A stretch of 64,000 nt of DNA from an uncultured Bacilli bacterium. Lineage in GTDB: Bacteria > Bacillota_I > Bacilli_A > RF39 > UBA660. Position numbers and translations under genes: made by a program. This document shows, one piece after another, positions 28,016 to 35,976 of the stretch. Within the stretch, counting starts at the first letter, position 1; every line of letters begins with the position of its first letter. The stretch spans positions 1 through 64,000 of the forward strand of contig CAKOHV010000002.1 in assembly GCA_934086145.1 (NCBI GenBank). Direction: 5' to 3'. The notes under the pieces were generated by a model. The model was not told the origin of the DNA. It did no database searches and was given only the letters and a program-made list of their open reading frames with translations.

Positions 28016-28474
28016 ATGTTAGAAGAGAGATTAAGAGAAACAAGAGAATTATTAGAGTTAAAAGGTAAAGATGTTGCTAAGACACTAGGAGTATCAAGTA
28101 AAACAATTTATGGTTACGAAAAAGATTATGATACTATTCCACTAAGAAATCTTATTAAATATGCCAATGAGTACTCTTTTAGCTTAGATTATCTATTTGG
28201 TCTTACAAACAAAAACGTTCCATATGAGCCAATTAAAATCGATTTAAAAGCCTTAGGACAAAATTTAACAAAACTACGCATCAAAAACAACTTATCTCAA
28301 ACATATATAACAAATAAACTAAATATTGCTAGCGGTGCTTATTCCCACTATGAAAACGGAAAATATCTATGTACCGTCAAATGTTTAAAAGGCTTAATAA
28401 AAATATATGATAAGATTTCTATAGATCAATTATTTAACCGAGTAAAAGCAAACAAAAACACTAAAGCCAACTAA
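28016..28474 (+). CDS. Double XRE helix-turn-helix protein
   Basis: 152 residues made of two XRE domains in tandem: residues 1-60 (KDVAKTLGVSSKTIYGYEKD) and 80-145 (RIKNNLSQTYITNKLNIASG then AYSHYENG). A covalent tandem could bind one operator as a pseudo-dimer. The ATG at 28016 with GGGTGA 5 nt upstream is chosen over the GTG at 28007. It is transcribed divergently from the membrane-bound XRE gene across 180 bp and has a strong terminator. Confidence 0.8.
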   Translation: MLEERLRETRELLELKGKDVAKTLGVSSKTIYGYEKDYDTIPLRNLIKYANEYSFSLDYLFGLTNKNVPYEPIKIDLKALGQNLTKLRIKNNLSQTYITNKLNIASGAYSHYENGKYLCTVKCLKGLIKIYDKISIDQLFNRVKANKNTKAN

Positions 28475-28493
28475 GGAAATTAGTGTTTTTTTA
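28456..28493 (+). terminator. Terminator of the double-XRE gene
   Basis: AACACTAA pairs with TTAGTGTT followed by TTTTT. The stem's left arm overlaps the 3' end of the coding region. Confidence 0.8.
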
Positions 28494-28718
28494 TTTACAT
28501 TATTTTTTTAATACTTTTTTACATTAAATTTATTAAAATCAATCTAAATTATTTTTAAATTTTTTATCTTTTTACTAAATATTACTAAAAACATTATAAA
28601 AAGCATAATATTTTTATTTTTAAAGAACAAATATCTTGCCACTTGTTATATTTTTTCAAAATGAAAATATAATTTTTAAATAAAATCTATCCAAGTTTTA
28701 AAATTAAAAAAAGGCATT

Positions 28719-28746
28719 ATAAAAGCCTCTTTAAAAGAGGCTTTAT
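28719..28746 (-). terminator. Terminator of the Arg-Pro tRNA operon
   Basis: On the minus strand AAAGCCTCTTT pairs with AAAGAGGCTTT, ten nucleotides past the tRNA-Pro CCA end. The 200 bp beyond it (28494-28718) hold no recognisable feature. Confidence 0.8.
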
Positions 28747-28755
28747 AAACAAAAA

Positions 28756-28832
28756 TGGTCGAGAAGACAGGATTTGAACCTGCGACCCCTAGTTCCCAAA
28801 ACTAGTGCACTACCAAATTGTGCTACTTCTCG
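28756..28832 (-). tRNA. tRNA-Pro(UGG)
   Basis: The acceptor CGAGAAG/CTTCTCG, discriminator A and encoded CCA are present. The anticodon loop TTTGGGA closed by CTAGT/ACTAG gives anticodon TGG. Confidence 0.95.
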
Positions 28833-28840
28833 ATAAATAA

Positions 28841-28917
28841 TGGTGCGCCCAAAGGGAGTCGAACCCCTAACCTTTTGATCCGTAGTCAAACGCTCTATCC
28901 AATTGAGCTATGAGCGC
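28841..28917 (-). tRNA. tRNA-Arg(ACG)
   Basis: Acceptor GCGCTCA/TGGGCGC with one G-U pair and encoded CCA. Anticodon loop CTACGGA in TTTGA/TCAAA gives ACG, read as ICG after A34 deamination. Confidence 0.95.
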
Positions 28918-28951
28918 ATATAACTGTGCTTTTTCTCATAAACGCAAATAC

Positions 28952-28980
28952 ATTATATCTTTATTTATTGAAAAAAGCAA
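28952..28980 (-). promoter_or_regulatory. Promoter of the Arg-Pro tRNA operon
   Basis: Minus strand: TTGCTT, 17 bp, TATAAT, about 35 bp upstream of tRNA-Arg. The 180 bp upstream of it (to 29141) hold nothing recognisable. Confidence 0.75.
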
Positions 28981-29141
28981 GCTTTTTTTTTAAAAAAGTG
29001 CAAAATATCTTCATAATCTTTCAATATTTAAAATAATTATCCCTATTATCCCTCTTGACACTTATAGATAAGAAAAAATTTACTCTACCTTTTTATCAAC
29101 AACTATCACAATTATTATATGAATATGTTTTATTTATTACA

Positions 29142-29166
29142 CAAAAAAAACAAGGAAACCCTTGTT
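29142..29166 (-). terminator. Terminator of the Val-Thr-Tyr-Gln-Lys tRNA operon
   Basis: Minus strand AACAAGG-GTTT-CCTTGTT followed by T8, twelve nucleotides after the tRNA-Lys CCA. Confidence 0.85.
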
Positions 29167-29178
29167 AATTTTTAAAAA

Positions 29179-29254
29179 TGGTGTCCCGCTGGGGATTTGA
29201 ACCCCAGACCCTCTGATTAAAAGTCAGATGCTCTACCAACTGAGCTAGCGGAAC
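29179..29254 (-). tRNA. tRNA-Lys(UUU)
   Basis: Acceptor GTTCCGC/GCGGGAC, encoded CCA, anticodon loop CTTTTAA in TCTGA/TCAGA. Confidence 0.95.
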
Positions 29255-29261
29255 ATAAGAA

Positions 29262-29337
29262 TGGCTGCCTTGGATGGACTCGAACCATCGGAATGTCAGA
29301 GTCAAAGTCTGATGCCTTACCACTTGGCTACAAGGCA
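29262..29337 (-). tRNA. tRNA-Gln(UUG)
   Basis: Acceptor TGCCTTG/CAAGGCA, discriminator G, encoded CCA, anticodon loop CTTTGAC. Confidence 0.95.
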
Positions 29338-29346
29338 ATACAGAAA

Positions 29347-29430
29347 TGGTGGGAGGACATGGATTTGAACCATGGAACCCGAAGGAACAGATTTACAGTC
29401 TGCCGCGTTTGACCACTTCGCTATCCTCCC
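29347..29430 (-). tRNA. tRNA-Tyr(GUA)
   Basis: Acceptor GGGAGGA/TCCTCCC, encoded CCA, anticodon GTA in CAGACTGTAAATCTG. A long variable arm (CCTTCGGG) accounts for the 84-nt length. Confidence 0.95.
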
Positions 29431-29437
29431 ACATTTA

Positions 29438-29513
29438 TGGTGCCGACAGAGGGAGTCGAACCCCCAACCTACTGATTACAAGTCAGTTGCGCTGCCAGTT
29501 ACGCTATGTCGGC
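29438..29513 (-). tRNA. tRNA-Thr(UGU)
   Basis: Acceptor GCCGACA/TGTCGGC, encoded CCA, anticodon loop CTTGTAA in ACTGA/TCAGT. Confidence 0.95.
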
Positions 29514-29519
29514 AAAAAA

Positions 29520-29596
29520 TGGTGGGCGATATAGGACTCGAACCTATGACCCCCTGCTTGTAAGGCAGGTGCTCTAACCAACTGAGCTAATCGCCC
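29520..29596 (-). tRNA. tRNA-Val(UAC)
   Basis: Acceptor GGGCGAT/ATCGCCC, encoded CCA, anticodon loop CTTACAA in CCTGC/GCAGG. It is the first gene of the five-tRNA operon. Confidence 0.95.
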
Positions 29597-29618
29597 ATAA
29601 CTCCTCTGGACAAGACTA

Positions 29619-29647
29619 AGTATACCAATTATATTGATTATTGTCAA
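29619..29647 (-). promoter_or_regulatory. Promoter of the Val-Thr-Tyr-Gln-Lys tRNA operon
   Basis: Minus strand: TTGACA, exactly 17 bp, TATACT. It is about 22 bp upstream of tRNA-Val. Confidence 0.88.
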
Positions 29648-30108
29648 CAACTTTTTCTCAATATTTTATATTTTTTCTTAATCTCTATTTTCATCTTATA
29701 ATCTCTCACAAGACAAATATATTATATTATTAAAATTTCAAAAAGTCCAACATTTTTTTACACTTTTTGCAATTTTTTGCATATTTTTCTAAAAAATGTC
29801 CTAATAATCCCATTTAAGTTCTATAAATTAGATAAAATAAGTCAAATTAAGCAACAAAAACTTTATTAATTTATTAAAAAAAACATAAAAAACATTTATT
29901 AAAAAATTTAATTGAATCAATATTATTCAAGTTCCAGTATAATTATTTAAAAATATTATTTCTAAATTAATTAATTTACTTTGTTCATTACAAACTAATA
30001 CATATATTTATTTTCATAGTAAAAGATAATCAAATATTTTTTACATCATAATTAATAATATTTTTAATAAATCATCCTTTTTATATTTCATTATATTTTT
30101 ACAAAATA
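29648..30108. other. Noncoding AT-rich spacer between tRNA operons
   Basis: About 460 bp with no open frame, RNA fold or repeat that I can support. Confidence 0.6.
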
Positions 30109-30133
30109 AAAACCGCATCAATGATACGATTTG
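30109..30133 (-). terminator. Terminator of the Ser-fMet-Asp-Phe tRNA operon
   Basis: Minus strand CGTATC-ATT-GATGCG followed by GTTTTT, about 30 nt past tRNA-Phe. Confidence 0.7.
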
Positions 30134-30164
30134 TATTATACTCGATAACGAGTTTTCTTCAAAC

Positions 30165-30240
<76 letters not shown>

Positions 30241-30243
30241 AGA

Positions 30244-30320
30244 TGGCGGTCCGTACGGGATTCGAACCCGTGATCTTCTGCGTGACAGGCAGACGTCATA
30301 GGCCTCTAGACTAACGGACC
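30244..30320 (-). tRNA. tRNA-Asp(GUC)
   Basis: Acceptor GGTCCGT/ACGGACC, discriminator G, encoded CCA, anticodon loop CTGTCAC. Confidence 0.95.
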
Positions 30321-30321
30321 A

Positions 30322-30398
30322 TGGTTGCGGGAGCTGGATTTGGACCAACGACCTCCGGGTTATGAGCCCGGCGAGCTACCAGACTGCTCCATCCCGCG
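30322..30398 (-). tRNA. Initiator tRNA-fMet(CAU) with unusual T-loop
   Basis: The initiator hallmarks are present: a C1-A72 mismatch (CGCGGGA against TCCCGCA) and three G-C pairs below the anticodon loop (CGGGCTCATAACCCG). CCA is encoded. The T-loop reads TCCAAAT, so position 55 is C where a U (pseudouridine) is almost universal. Confidence 0.92.
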
Positions 30399-30407
30399 AT
30401 AATTTAA

Positions 30408-30499
30408 TGGCGGAGGAAAAGGGATTCGAACCCCTGCGCCGCTCACACGACCTTCCGGTTTTCAAGACCGGTCCCTTCAACCAACTTGGGTATTCCTCC
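30408..30499 (-). tRNA. tRNA-Ser(UGA)
   Basis: Acceptor GGAGGAA/TTCCTCC, discriminator G, encoded CCA, anticodon loop CTTGAAA, and the long variable arm typical of serine tRNAs (92 nt). It is first in its operon. Confidence 0.95.
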
Positions 30500-30527
30500 A
30501 TGCGCTTCTTTCATCAGCGACAAGTAG

Positions 30528-30557
30528 ATTATAGCACAATATATTTTTATATGTCAA
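30528..30557 (-). promoter_or_regulatory. Promoter of the Ser-fMet-Asp-Phe tRNA operon
   Basis: Minus strand: TTGACA, 18 bp, TATAAT. It is about 30 bp upstream of tRNA-Ser. Confidence 0.85.
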
Positions 30558-30755
30558 CAAAAATTAGTAAATTATTTAAATTCCGTATATTTATTTGAAA
30601 ATTTACTAGATGATCGAACAAAATAAAACTAATAAATCCCCTTTTTAGAACAATATTTTTATCTTTTTCCATCCCTATAGTAATATAATATATACTAATA
30701 ACAATAATTAAACACTCCTTAAAAATAGTACTATACAAAAAATCTTACTCATATA

Positions 30756-30822
30756 TAACATACGTATAATAAATACATAATATACACAATAAATACATAA
30801 CATACATATAATAAATATATCA
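30756..30822. repeat. Degenerate AT-rich tandem repeat
   Basis: About three copies of a 20-22-bp unit based on acatacatataataaat. They lie in a 430-bp noncoding gap (30558-30985) that holds nothing else recognisable. Confidence 0.6.
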
Positions 30823-30985
30823 TATTAGACACTATCTATAAAATTAATATAATTTTTACCCACAAAAGATCATTTTAATTATTAATCTTTCTCCATAATA
30901 ATTTGTATTTATTTATAATTGTAAGCAATTTTATCACTAAAAAATCGAAAAATCACATTATCTTTAAATTTTTTCACAAAAACTA

Positions 30986-31014
30986 TTGCAAAACCAAAAA
31001 AAATGCGCTATACT
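30986..31014 (+). promoter_or_regulatory. tRNA-Leu promoter
   Basis: TTGCAA, 17 bp, TATACT, ending 31 bp before tRNA-Leu. Confidence 0.8.
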
Positions 31015-31045
31015 CAAATAGTCTTATGAAAAGACGCAAGTGCTT

Positions 31046-31134
31046 GCCCAAGTGGCGGAATAGGTAGACGCACAGGACTTAAAATCCTGCGAGATTTAAC
31101 CCTCGTGCCGGTTCAAGTCCGGCCTTGGGCACCA
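31046..31134 (+). tRNA. tRNA-Leu(UAA)
   Basis: Acceptor GCCCAAG/CTTGGGC, encoded CCA, anticodon loop CTTAAAA in AGGA/TCCT, and a long variable arm (89 nt). Confidence 0.95.
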
Positions 31135-31144
31135 TAATGAAATT

Positions 31145-31176
31145 AACCAATAAGTTTTACTTATTGGTTTTTTTAT
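31145..31176 (+). terminator. tRNA-Leu terminator
   Basis: AACCAATAAG-TTTTA-CTTATTGGTT followed by a T-run. Confidence 0.9.
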
Positions 31177-31209
31177 TTCTAAAAAAAAATACTAAGTTTA
31201 TACCTAGTA

Positions 31210-31560
31210 TTATTTATTAATCTTCTTTAAAGCTTCAGCAATCCATTCTGGCAATTTTCTATTTAAAATCTCAAAGCCATTTTCCAATGGTAATACACTA
31301 CTACCATCCGTTTTATAGTTAATATTCTTAATCGACAATTTTAAATTTTTCTTTTCATCGTCAACTCCAATAATTCTAGCCACAATATTTTCCCCGATTT
31401 TCACATAATCATTAACATCTTTAACAAACTTTTCAGACATTTCTGAAATATGGACTAACCCAGAATATTTTTCATCAGTCACAACAAAAAAACCATATTT
31501 TTCAATTCCCGTTACACAACATTTTACTAAATCTCCAACTTTATAACTCGTCTCAGGCAT
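31210..31560 (-). CDS. S1-domain RNA-binding protein, YugI/GSP13-like
   Basis: 116 residues. One S1 RNA-binding domain (about 4-75: VGDLVKCCVTGIEKYGFFVV, then YSGLVHISEMS, then IGVDDEKKNLKLSIK) is followed by a short helical tail. Such small S1 proteins of Firmicutes (YugI, YabR) associate with ribosomes or RNA; the role is otherwise open. ATG 31560 follows GAGGTGG by 5 nt, while the frame opens six codons earlier. Confidence 0.85.
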   Translation of the reverse strand: MPETSYKVGDLVKCCVTGIEKYGFFVVTDEKYSGLVHISEMSEKFVKDVNDYVKIGENIVARIIGVDDEKKNLKLSIKNINYKTDGSSVLPLENGFEILNRKLPEWIAEALKKINK

Positions 31561-31644
31561 AAAAACCACCTCTTTCAAATTATAACATATCCCATTATTT
31601 ACACAAAGTGAAATATAGTTTATAATGAAAAAGGTGATTTTTTT

Positions 31645-31875
31645 ATGAAAACTGAAGAAAAAATTAAAGAAATGCTTGCTTCTATCCGACCTTATTTAAA
31701 TATGGAAGGTGGCGACATCGAATTCGTTAAATACGAAGATAAAATCGTATATGTAAAATTAACCGGTGCTTGCGCCGCCTGTATGTTCTCTGATGATACT
31801 ATTCAATATAGTGTTCTTGAAACTTTAAAAAGTGAAATTCCTGAAGTAGAAAAAGTAATTAATGTCGAAATTTAA
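31645..31875 (+). CDS. NifU-type Fe-S cluster scaffold domain protein
   Basis: 76 residues, a stand-alone NifU C-terminal domain (Nfu). EGGDIEFVKYEDKIVYVKL precedes the cluster-binding CAACMFSDDTI, with a CxxC pair as in NfuA and B. subtilis YutI. It receives and passes on 4Fe-4S clusters, usually as a dimer bridging through the CxxC. GGTG lies 8 nt before the ATG. It overlaps the convergent YutH-like gene by 4 nt; yutI, yutH and yutD are also neighbours in Bacillus. Confidence 0.92.
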   Translation: MKTEEKIKEMLASIRPYLNMEGGDIEFVKYEDKIVYVKLTGACAACMFSDDTIQYSVLETLKSEIPEVEKVINVEI

Positions 31876-32735
31876 TTACTTTTTTTTATCCATGAAAATA
31901 AAGAAAAACCAAACATTTCATCAATACATTTTATATATTCTTCATATTCAAGATATTTATTTATATAATTACTAAGTTCTTTTTCTTGTTGATTATCTAA
32001 TAATATATCTTCTAAAATTTTAAAATAGTCACTTGGTAAAATTAATCTAGCATATAGATAATAATAAGCATAATCATGGGAAGCATTTTGCATAAATTGA
32101 TATAAATAATCATAATCTTGATTATTCTTCACATATAAGCCTAAATCCCTTGTATAAATATCTATTATAATGTTTAAAGGATTATAAAAATCAATAACAT
32201 TAAAAGATGATAAACTTCTATGCGCCAATGATAAATATTGCTTCATAGAAACATCACTAAAATTATTTAAATATTGTAAGACTTCCTCAGTAATTCCTAA
32301 ATAAAAATCAAAAGAATTATTAATAATTAATCGATTAGATAATTCAGAAACTTGATATTCTAAATAATCTAATTTTTTATACCATAACTCTATTAAAGAA
32401 ACATATTGCTTATAAAATTCCTCATTGAAATTTCGGATTGCATAAAATCGTTGCATTTCTTTTTCCGTTATTTCATCCCCAAAAATGATTATTTTCATTA
32501 AACAATAACCATCTGCATTAACTCGTCCTAATTTATCTAAAATAAATTCATGTAAATATACTTGCTTTGTTTTTAATTCTTGAATCATTTCAATTAAAAT
32601 ATTAAAAAATTCATCATCATAATTATGTTTAACAAAATAGTATCTAACTCCATCTAAAAAAAAGATAATGCCATCTTTATATTCATAGTAGTCATCTATT
32701 TCGATTTTATATTTTTCTTTTAATAATTCTTTCAT
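31872..32735 (-). CDS. Degenerate kinase-fold protein, YutH/CotS-like
   Basis: 287 residues. AHRSL (171-175) followed by PLNIIIDIYTRDLGLYVK (186-203) matches in spacing the catalytic-loop and metal-binding regions of aminoglycoside-phosphotransferase-fold proteins of the YutH/CotS spore-coat group. An N-terminal lobe contains DKLGRVNADGYCLMKI. The canonical catalytic Asp-x-x-x-x-Asn is not evident, so it is probably a pseudokinase. The neighbourhood (NifU-like, YutD, YunB) mirrors the yut/yun region of Bacillus, which supports the call. The family assignment is inference from short motifs. Confidence 0.5.
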   Translation of the reverse strand: MKELLKEKYKIEIDDYYEYKDGIIFFLDGVRYYFVKHNYDDEFFNILIEMIQELKTKQVYLHEFILDKLGRVNADGYCLMKIIIFGDEITEKEMQRFYAIRNFNEEFYKQYVSLIELWYKKLDYLEYQVSELSNRLIINNSFDFYLGITEEVLQYLNNFSDVSMKQYLSLAHRSLSSFNVIDFYNPLNIIIDIYTRDLGLYVKNNQDYDYLYQFMQNASHDYAYYYLYARLILPSDYFKILEDILLDNQQEKELSNYINKYLEYEEYIKCIDEMFGFSLFSWIKKSN

Positions 32736-32749
32736 ACTAATATATATGA

Positions 32750-32780
32750 AAAAAAACTCAATGTATAACTGAGTTTTTTA
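32750..32780 (-). terminator. Terminator of the PE/MQQP-rich protein gene
   Basis: AAAAAACTCA-ATGTATAAC-TGAGTTTTTT, overlapping the stop codon. Confidence 0.85.
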
Positions 32781-34823
32781 TTGATTATTATTCACATGCA
32801 TAGCTGTTTGTTGCATTGGTTGTTGAACCTGTGGTGAGGCTTGTTGCATCATTGGTTGTTGATACATTGGCTGTTGCATCGGTTGTTGCATTGGTTGCTG
32901 CATCATTGGTTGTTGGTACATAGCCTGTTGCATTGGTTGTTGAACCTGTGGTGAGGCTTGTTGCATCATTGGTTGTTGATACATTGGCTGTTGCATCATT
33001 GGTTGTCTAACCATAGCTTGATTGTAGCCAGTATTTAACATATTCATAGTTTGATCGTTAATAGCTTGTTCTCTTTGAGCTACAATAACTTCACGACGTT
33101 TTAAGTCTTCTTCTCTAGACTTTAAGTCACGATAAACTCTTTCAGTCATTACCATTACAAGGTTTTTTACTCCTTCTTGGAATAACTCTTGAGCACCAGC
33201 AACTACTTCATCTAGGGTTGCTCTTGCACTCAAATCAGGTTGTGAATCAAAGTTAAGATTTATTCCTAATTTTTGTAAAGGGGTTTGTTCTGCCGGTTGT
33301 TGATTGACAACTGGATTTTGTGGCATAGCCATTGGTTGGGGATTATTAGCTACTGCAACATTCGCCCCTTGACCACCAGCCATCATATTTTCCATACCTG
33401 GAGCCATTGGCATCATATTTGGCATCATGCCTTCAGCTGGATTAACCATCATTTCTGGATTTTGTTGTGGCATTTGATTCATCATATTTGGAACTTGCAT
33501 TCCCATATTATTAACTGACATATTTGCTAATTGTTGCATTTCAGAAGGAATTGCCGCAACATTAGGAACTGCCGTATTTAAAATTGGATTAACAACTGCC
33601 TCTCCCATAGGTCCCATATCTTGTGCCGGTACAGCCACTGGAGCCTGTGGAATTGCATTCGGATTTAAAGTATTAATTTCACCATCAGGATTTTCCACGA
33701 TTGGTTGAACTTGTTCATATGAAACTTCTGGATTTTCGATTGTCGCCTCTTGAACTGGTTGTACTTCACTGTTTGGATCATAAACCGGTTGTTCAACATC
33801 AACCACATTAGCTTCAACTGGCGTTGGTCCATATTGTTCCATTTCTACATTTTCTGTAGGATATTCTCCCACCACTTGTTGTTCTGGCGCATATTGTTCT
33901 AATTCTGGTTGTGAAACTTCAACTGGTTCATAAACTGGTTGTTCAGCATCATCTTGATTAACTTCCATAGGTTCTTGAACATAATCAGAAGCTACTGGTT
34001 GTTGTTCATCGACATAATTTTCTGTTTCCTCAGGAACCGTAACTTCAACAGGGGCTTCAGAAACAACTGGCGAAATTGTTGGTTCCTCATAATTAACTTC
34101 AGAAGGTTCATTTTCTATAACCGGTACTTCAACTGGAGCCTGTTCGACAATCTCTTCAGCTACCGGTTCCGTAATAACTTGTTGAATCTCCTCTTCTGGT
34201 TGAACCTCCTCTTCTGGTTGAGCAACTACTTCAGGTTCGACAGCTTGAGCAGCTTCTGGTTGAATAATTGGTTGAATCGCTGGTGAAGCGTTTTCATCAA
34301 CAGAAGCTGGTGTTGCTTCAATTGTTACTGGTGCCTCTTCAACAGCTATCCCGGGTACCACCTCATCTTCATTTTGCATAACCGGTGCCGTTGGGAAAAT
34401 TGAATCAACACTTGGTTCTAAAGTAGGTTCTGGTACAACAGCATCAGGATCGAACTTCTCCCCAGTTGCATAGCTTTCAATCATTGTTTTTGAAGCTGGT
34501 TCACTTACTGATATATCACGGGAATACTGACCACTGGCACTTGCTTGATTAAAACTTGGAAGATATTGATAAGATCCAACACTACTTGAAATAATAGCCC
34601 TCATAACTGTTTTAATTAAAGACCATTCTTCATCTGTTGCTATCTTAACAAGGTTGTTTCCTTGAATCTCACTTACATGCAAAACCGTTAGACCATGAGG
34701 ATCCACTGCGTTTTCAGTAGTAATTATATATCTTTTTCCAGACTCTGGAATCATAAAAATCGATACAATATTCGAATTTATAGATTCTCCGCCATCTTTT
34801 AAAATTGTGATCTTTTCTGGCAT
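32778..34823 (-). CDS. DUF1292-like domain protein with long disordered Pro/Glu and Met/Gln repeats
   Basis: 681 residues. Residues 1-85 resemble DUF1292 (SGKRYIITTENA, then LTVLHVSEIQGNNLVKIATD, then EEWSLIK). Residues 115-400 are acidic, Pro/Val/Glu-rich and disordered. A Met/Asn/Pro-rich stretch follows, then a helical segment near 535-590 (DEVVAGAQELFQEGVKNLV...SREEDLKRRE). The C-terminus repeats MYQQPMMQQ and ASPQVQQPMQQ units. There is no membrane segment. Such composition suggests a scaffold or phase-separating protein, but function is unknown. GAGGGA precedes the ATG. Confidence 0.65.
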   Translation of the reverse strand: MPEKITILKDGGESINSNIVSIFMIPESGKRYIITTENAVDPHGLTVLHVSEIQGNNLVKIATDEEWSLIKTVMRAIISSSVGSYQYLPSFNQASASGQYSRDISVSEPASKTMIESYATGEKFDPDAVVPEPTLEPSVDSIFPTAPVMQNEDEVVPGIAVEEAPVTIEATPASVDENASPAIQPIIQPEAAQAVEPEVVAQPEEEVQPEEEIQQVITEPVAEEIVEQAPVEVPVIENEPSEVNYEEPTISPVVSEAPVEVTVPEETENYVDEQQPVASDYVQEPMEVNQDDAEQPVYEPVEVSQPELEQYAPEQQVVGEYPTENVEMEQYGPTPVEANVVDVEQPVYDPNSEVQPVQEATIENPEVSYEQVQPIVENPDGEINTLNPNAIPQAPVAVPAQDMGPMGEAVVNPILNTAVPNVAAIPSEMQQLANMSVNNMGMQVPNMMNQMPQQNPEMMVNPAEGMMPNMMPMAPGMENMMAGGQGANVAVANNPQPMAMPQNPVVNQQPAEQTPLQKLGINLNFDSQPDLSARATLDEVVAGAQELFQEGVKNLVMVMTERVYRDLKSREEDLKRREVIVAQREQAINDQTMNMLNTGYNQAMVRQPMMQQPMYQQPMMQQASPQVQQPMQQAMYQQPMMQQPMQQPMQQPMYQQPMMQQASPQVQQPMQQTAMHVNNNQ
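32809..32997. repeat. 72-bp direct repeat with a 117-bp period inside the coding region
   Basis: An identical block of about 72 bp occurs at 32809-32880 and 32926-32997. It encodes the Met/Gln/Pro repeats, and the 117-bp offset keeps the frame (39 codons). It is a likely site of slipped-strand length variation. Confidence 0.85.
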
Positions 34824-34874
34824 TGCAATCCCTCTCTATTCTACTTTTTATTATAGCAAATTAAAAATAGGTTT

Positions 34875-35156
34875 TCAATTGCTTTTTTTCTTTAACGCAA
34901 ACCAACGACAATCATAGGCACAACGATTTGTAATATAATCGTCAAGTCCCGTGATGTCGTTATATTTTTTGCAATTTTTATTAGTTGGTTCACAGAATCC
35001 TTTTAGACGTAGTTTTCCATAAGCCCAATCCCCTACTATGTAATCATATTCATCAAAGTAATCTGTAATTTTTTCTTCTAATATTTCTTCATCTAAACCA
35101 TTTCTTACATTATTAATGACTTCGTATTTAACGTCATTAATAGTTATTATTTTCAT
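34875..35156 (-). CDS. YutD-family protein (DUF1027)
   Basis: 93 residues with the family core EYDYIVGDWAYGKLRLKGF, the basic cysteine-containing middle, and LDDYITNRCAYDCRWFALKK near the C-terminus. YutD is a small conserved cytosolic protein of Bacilli with no established function. It lies 9 bp downstream of the 254-residue unknown gene. Confidence 0.88.
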   Translation of the reverse strand: MKIITINDVKYEVINNVRNGLDEEILEEKITDYFDEYDYIVGDWAYGKLRLKGFCEPTNKNCKKYNDITGLDDYITNRCAYDCRWFALKKKSN

Positions 35157-35165
35157 AAAACCACC

Positions 35166-35927
35166 CTATCTAACTCTTATTGCTGGTCGTTTCTTCGCTG
35201 TCGTTATTGCTTCGATTAATTTACGCTCTCTTTCCGGATCACTCATATCAACATTAAAATAAGCAAATATTTGTTTATTAACGCGATCGATTTGATATTG
35301 ACTTACGCTATTTAAATCTTCCATTTTTACGTCAAGTAAATCATAAATATCTTTAGACATAATTCTTTTTCTAATTGGTTCAAAACTTAATTTGTTTGTC
35401 ATCAAATACATATTTTTTTTGAAGTAACGATCTACTTCATGTGGATTTTTAGCCATTAAGTAAGCATATGTCTTACGATAAAAATTATTACTACTAGATG
35501 TAAATAGTAAGTTATAAAAATTTTGCGCTTGTTTTCCATCAAGGGGCACTTTTTTATTTTTGGCAAACATCATATCAATTAAATTCTTTTGGACACGATT
35601 AAAATATGGATTTTTTCTTTTAATATGTAGTTTACTTTGATTCATATCAAATTCATAATACTTTTCAAAATTAATTTTAAATTTTTCTAATTCACTTTGT
35701 GGATAGCCATACTTTGTCATATTAGTATCAAAACCACCCATACCTTTTTCATTTTTAGTATGATAACAGTTAGTTATGTCTAATTCTCCATATAAAAGGA
35801 CAATCATTCTCATAACAGTAACTAAAAACGTATTAAATTCAATTGAATTTGGATTAGCTTTTGATTGATAATATTTAATAATTGAATCATTTATTGCATT
35901 ATTAACAAAAATATATCCTTGTGCCAT
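35166..35927 (-). CDS. Unrecognised 253-aa protein
   Basis: Cytosolic, basic and mostly helical, with a hydrophobic helix near residue 35 (FLVTVMRMIVLLYGEL) that looks buried rather than membrane-spanning. A motif YFNVDMSDPERERKLIEAI lies near the C-terminus. The ATG at 35927 is chosen because TAGGTGATAGGT lies directly upstream; the GTG at 35936 belongs to that site. It appears co-transcribed with yutD. Family unknown. Confidence 0.6.
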   Translation of the reverse strand: MAQGYIFVNNAINDSIIKYYQSKANPNSIEFNTFLVTVMRMIVLLYGELDITNCYHTKNEKGMGGFDTNMTKYGYPQSELEKFKINFEKYYEFDMNQSKLHIKRKNPYFNRVQKNLIDMMFAKNKKVPLDGKQAQNFYNLLFTSSSNNFYRKTYAYLMAKNPHEVDRYFKKNMYLMTNKLSFEPIRKRIMSKDIYDLLDVKMEDLNSVSQYQIDRVNKQIFAYFNVDMSDPERERKLIEAITTAKKRPAIRVR

Positions 35928-35976
35928 ACCTATCACCTATTATAAATATTATCATATTTTTCTTAAATAAACTAGT

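Noticed and set aside
29346..29563. Overlapping plus-strand frames with GFEPW- and ESNPQ-type peptides
   Set aside because: They are antisense translations of tRNA genes, a common artefact.
30547..30738. Minus-strand 63-codon frame in the AT-rich gap
   Set aside because: It has no ribosome-binding site or recognisable domain, and overlaps the tRNA-Ser operon promoter.
33285..34286. Plus-strand His/Trp- and Arg/Asn/Phe-rich frames
   Set aside because: Antisense shadows of the repeat-rich PE/MQQP gene; the odd composition reflects the repeat.
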